Assembly: GCA_021791775.1 (NCBI GenBank)
Contig: JAJYVY010000037.1
Span: 1-5,236 of the forward strand
Source: Microcaldota archaeon
Lineage (GTDB): Archaea > Micrarchaeota > Micrarchaeia > Micrarchaeales > Micrarchaeaceae
Length of the DNA: 5,236 nt
Direction of reading: 5' to 3'
Shown here: positions 4,890 to 5,236 of the stretch, one piece after another
Numbering within the stretch: the stretch's first letter is position 1
Layout: the number at the start of each line of letters is the position of its first letter
Position numbers and translations under genes: made by a program
Notes under the pieces: model-generated
What the model saw: only the letters and a program-made list of their open reading frames with translations
Told to the model about the DNA's origin: nothing
Databases searched by the model: none

Positions 4890-5021
4890 CTAATCTGTCT
4901 TAATCTCTTTAGCGACGCTGGATCTGCCCTTTACAATAACTCTTGAGCCGCAGTACTGGCATCTTACGAAACCATCAAGCTGCTTTATTTTCTTTCCGCA
5001 ATGCACGCACATGTATGCCAA
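4890..5021 (-). CDS. rpoP: DNA-directed RNA polymerase subunit Rpo12 (RpoP), TTG start
   Basis: A 43-residue zinc-ribbon protein, short and easily missed. It reads MAYMCVHCGKK from a TTG start, with zinc ligands C5 and C8, then C21 and C24 in VRCQYCGSRVI, and the basic tail VKGRSSVAKEIKTD. This is the archaeal counterpart of eukaryotic RPB12/RPABC4, a core-polymerase assembly subunit that binds one zinc, of standard length. TTG 5021 was chosen because GGTGA (5030-5026) ends exactly four bases before it. The alternative ATG at 5012 would leave a 13-base spacing and only one residue before the first cysteine-containing turn is complete. GGTGA overlaps the last base of the upstream gene's TAG stop, so the two are translationally coupled. 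Its own TAG stop (4892-4890) touches the stop of the convergent PRC-barrel gene with no base between. Confidence 0.93.
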   Translation of the reverse strand: MAYMCVHCGKKIKQLDGFVRCQYCGSRVIVKGRSSVAKEIKTD

Positions 5022-5025
5022 ACGT

Positions 5026-5030
5026 TCACC
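5026..5030 (-). promoter_or_regulatory. rpoP: Ribosome-binding site that fixes the rpoP TTG start
   Basis: GGTGA on the minus strand overlaps the final G of the upstream TAG stop (TAGGTGA) and precedes TTG by four bases. Its position selects the TTG over the in-frame ATG nine bases later and indicates coupled translation from the upstream gene. Confidence 0.65.
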
Positions 5031-5236
5031 TATTTACTATTACTTTTCAACCACGTTATAAAATCCCTATGCAGCTGCGACCCTCCGGTATCTATTACAC
5101 GGACCTTCATCACGCTGTTGTAATGCTCGTCATTCAACTCTATAACTGGCTTATACTGCTTCATTTCGACATAATGGACTTCCATCCAATGAATCTTGCC
5201 GTCCACATAGTCCTTCACCATCTCATCAACCATGGG
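5030..5236 (-). CDS. Unrecognised protein, 5' end possibly outside the window
   Basis: At least 67 residues from ATG 5233 to the TAG at 5032-5030. The frame stays open to the edge (one further codon, Pro), so ATG 5233 may be the start or an internal methionine. I do not recognise the family. It is soluble and charged, with a beta-rich stretch (KIHWMEVHYVEMKQYKPVIEL, MKVRVIDTGG) and a helical, Lys-ending tail (RDFITWLKSNSK). There is no cysteine, signal or membrane segment. It is the immediate upstream partner of rpoP, and its stop codon overlaps the rpoP ribosome-binding site, so the two are surely co-transcribed. In many archaea rpoP sits with ribosomal, KEOPS or RNA-processing genes, so an information-processing role is plausible but not shown. 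Confidence 0.7.
   Translation of the reverse strand, partial: PMVDEMVKDYVDGKIHWMEVHYVEMKQYKPVIELNDEHYNSVMKVRVIDTGGSQLHRDFITWLKSNSK

Noticed and set aside
1..5236. Mobile element, CRISPR array or defence system
   Set aside because: I saw no transposase or integrase motif, no terminal inverted repeats with target duplications, no spaced direct repeats, and no defence-type domains. Gene content is housekeeping plus one surface protein.

Overview
The window looks like ordinary chromosome from an archaeon, most likely a small-genome DPANN lineage of the Micrarchaeota/ARMAN kind. The support is an archaeal/eukaryotic-type histidyl-tRNA synthetase, a one-domain archaeal histone, an archaeal PRC-barrel protein, the RNA polymerase subunit Rpo12/RpoP, TTTTTA-type TATA boxes 25-35 nt before starts, and T-tract rather than hairpin termination. 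Archaea is secure. The phylum is inference from gene style and cannot be settled from this window.

Layout. (1) 123-1187 (+): a membrane-anchored, Asn/Thr-rich surface protein with 19 N-glycosylation sequons and a carbohydrate-binding-like C-terminal domain. (2) 1249-3037 (-): hisS followed by a tightly coupled 169-residue protein of unknown function. It converges on the surface-protein gene, with a small dyad in the 61-bp gap. (3) 3038-3221: an intergenic stretch with a T-rich terminator, the hisS promoter, and a coding-like frame that has no start codon. (4) 3222-3542 (-) thioredoxin and 3666-4253 (+) Nudix hydrolase are divergent, with a dyad between their TATA boxes. (5) 4266-4585 (+): a histone gene with an unusual leader holding two overlapping mini-ORFs. 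(6) 4650-4889 (+): a PRC-barrel protein whose stop codon touches the stop codon of rpoP (4890-5021, -). rpoP is coupled to an upstream gene that runs off the right edge.

Two modes of initiation can be read. The surface-protein, hisS and Nudix genes have TATA boxes so close that their mRNAs should be nearly leaderless. The thioredoxin, histone, rpoP and post-hisS genes each have GTGA exactly four bases before the start codon, and the PRC gene has GGTG in the same register. That rule supports a TTG start for rpoP.

The strongest candidate for something new is the histone leader. The predicted transcript begins at the ATG of an 11-residue mini-ORF, whose stop overlaps the start of a 10-residue mini-ORF (ATGA). 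The second stop touches the histone ribosome-binding region. Seven bases of the first mini-ORF are perfectly complementary to the histone start codon region. This suggests control by translational coupling or attenuation, but it is inference. I see no mobile element, CRISPR array, tRNA or rRNA.
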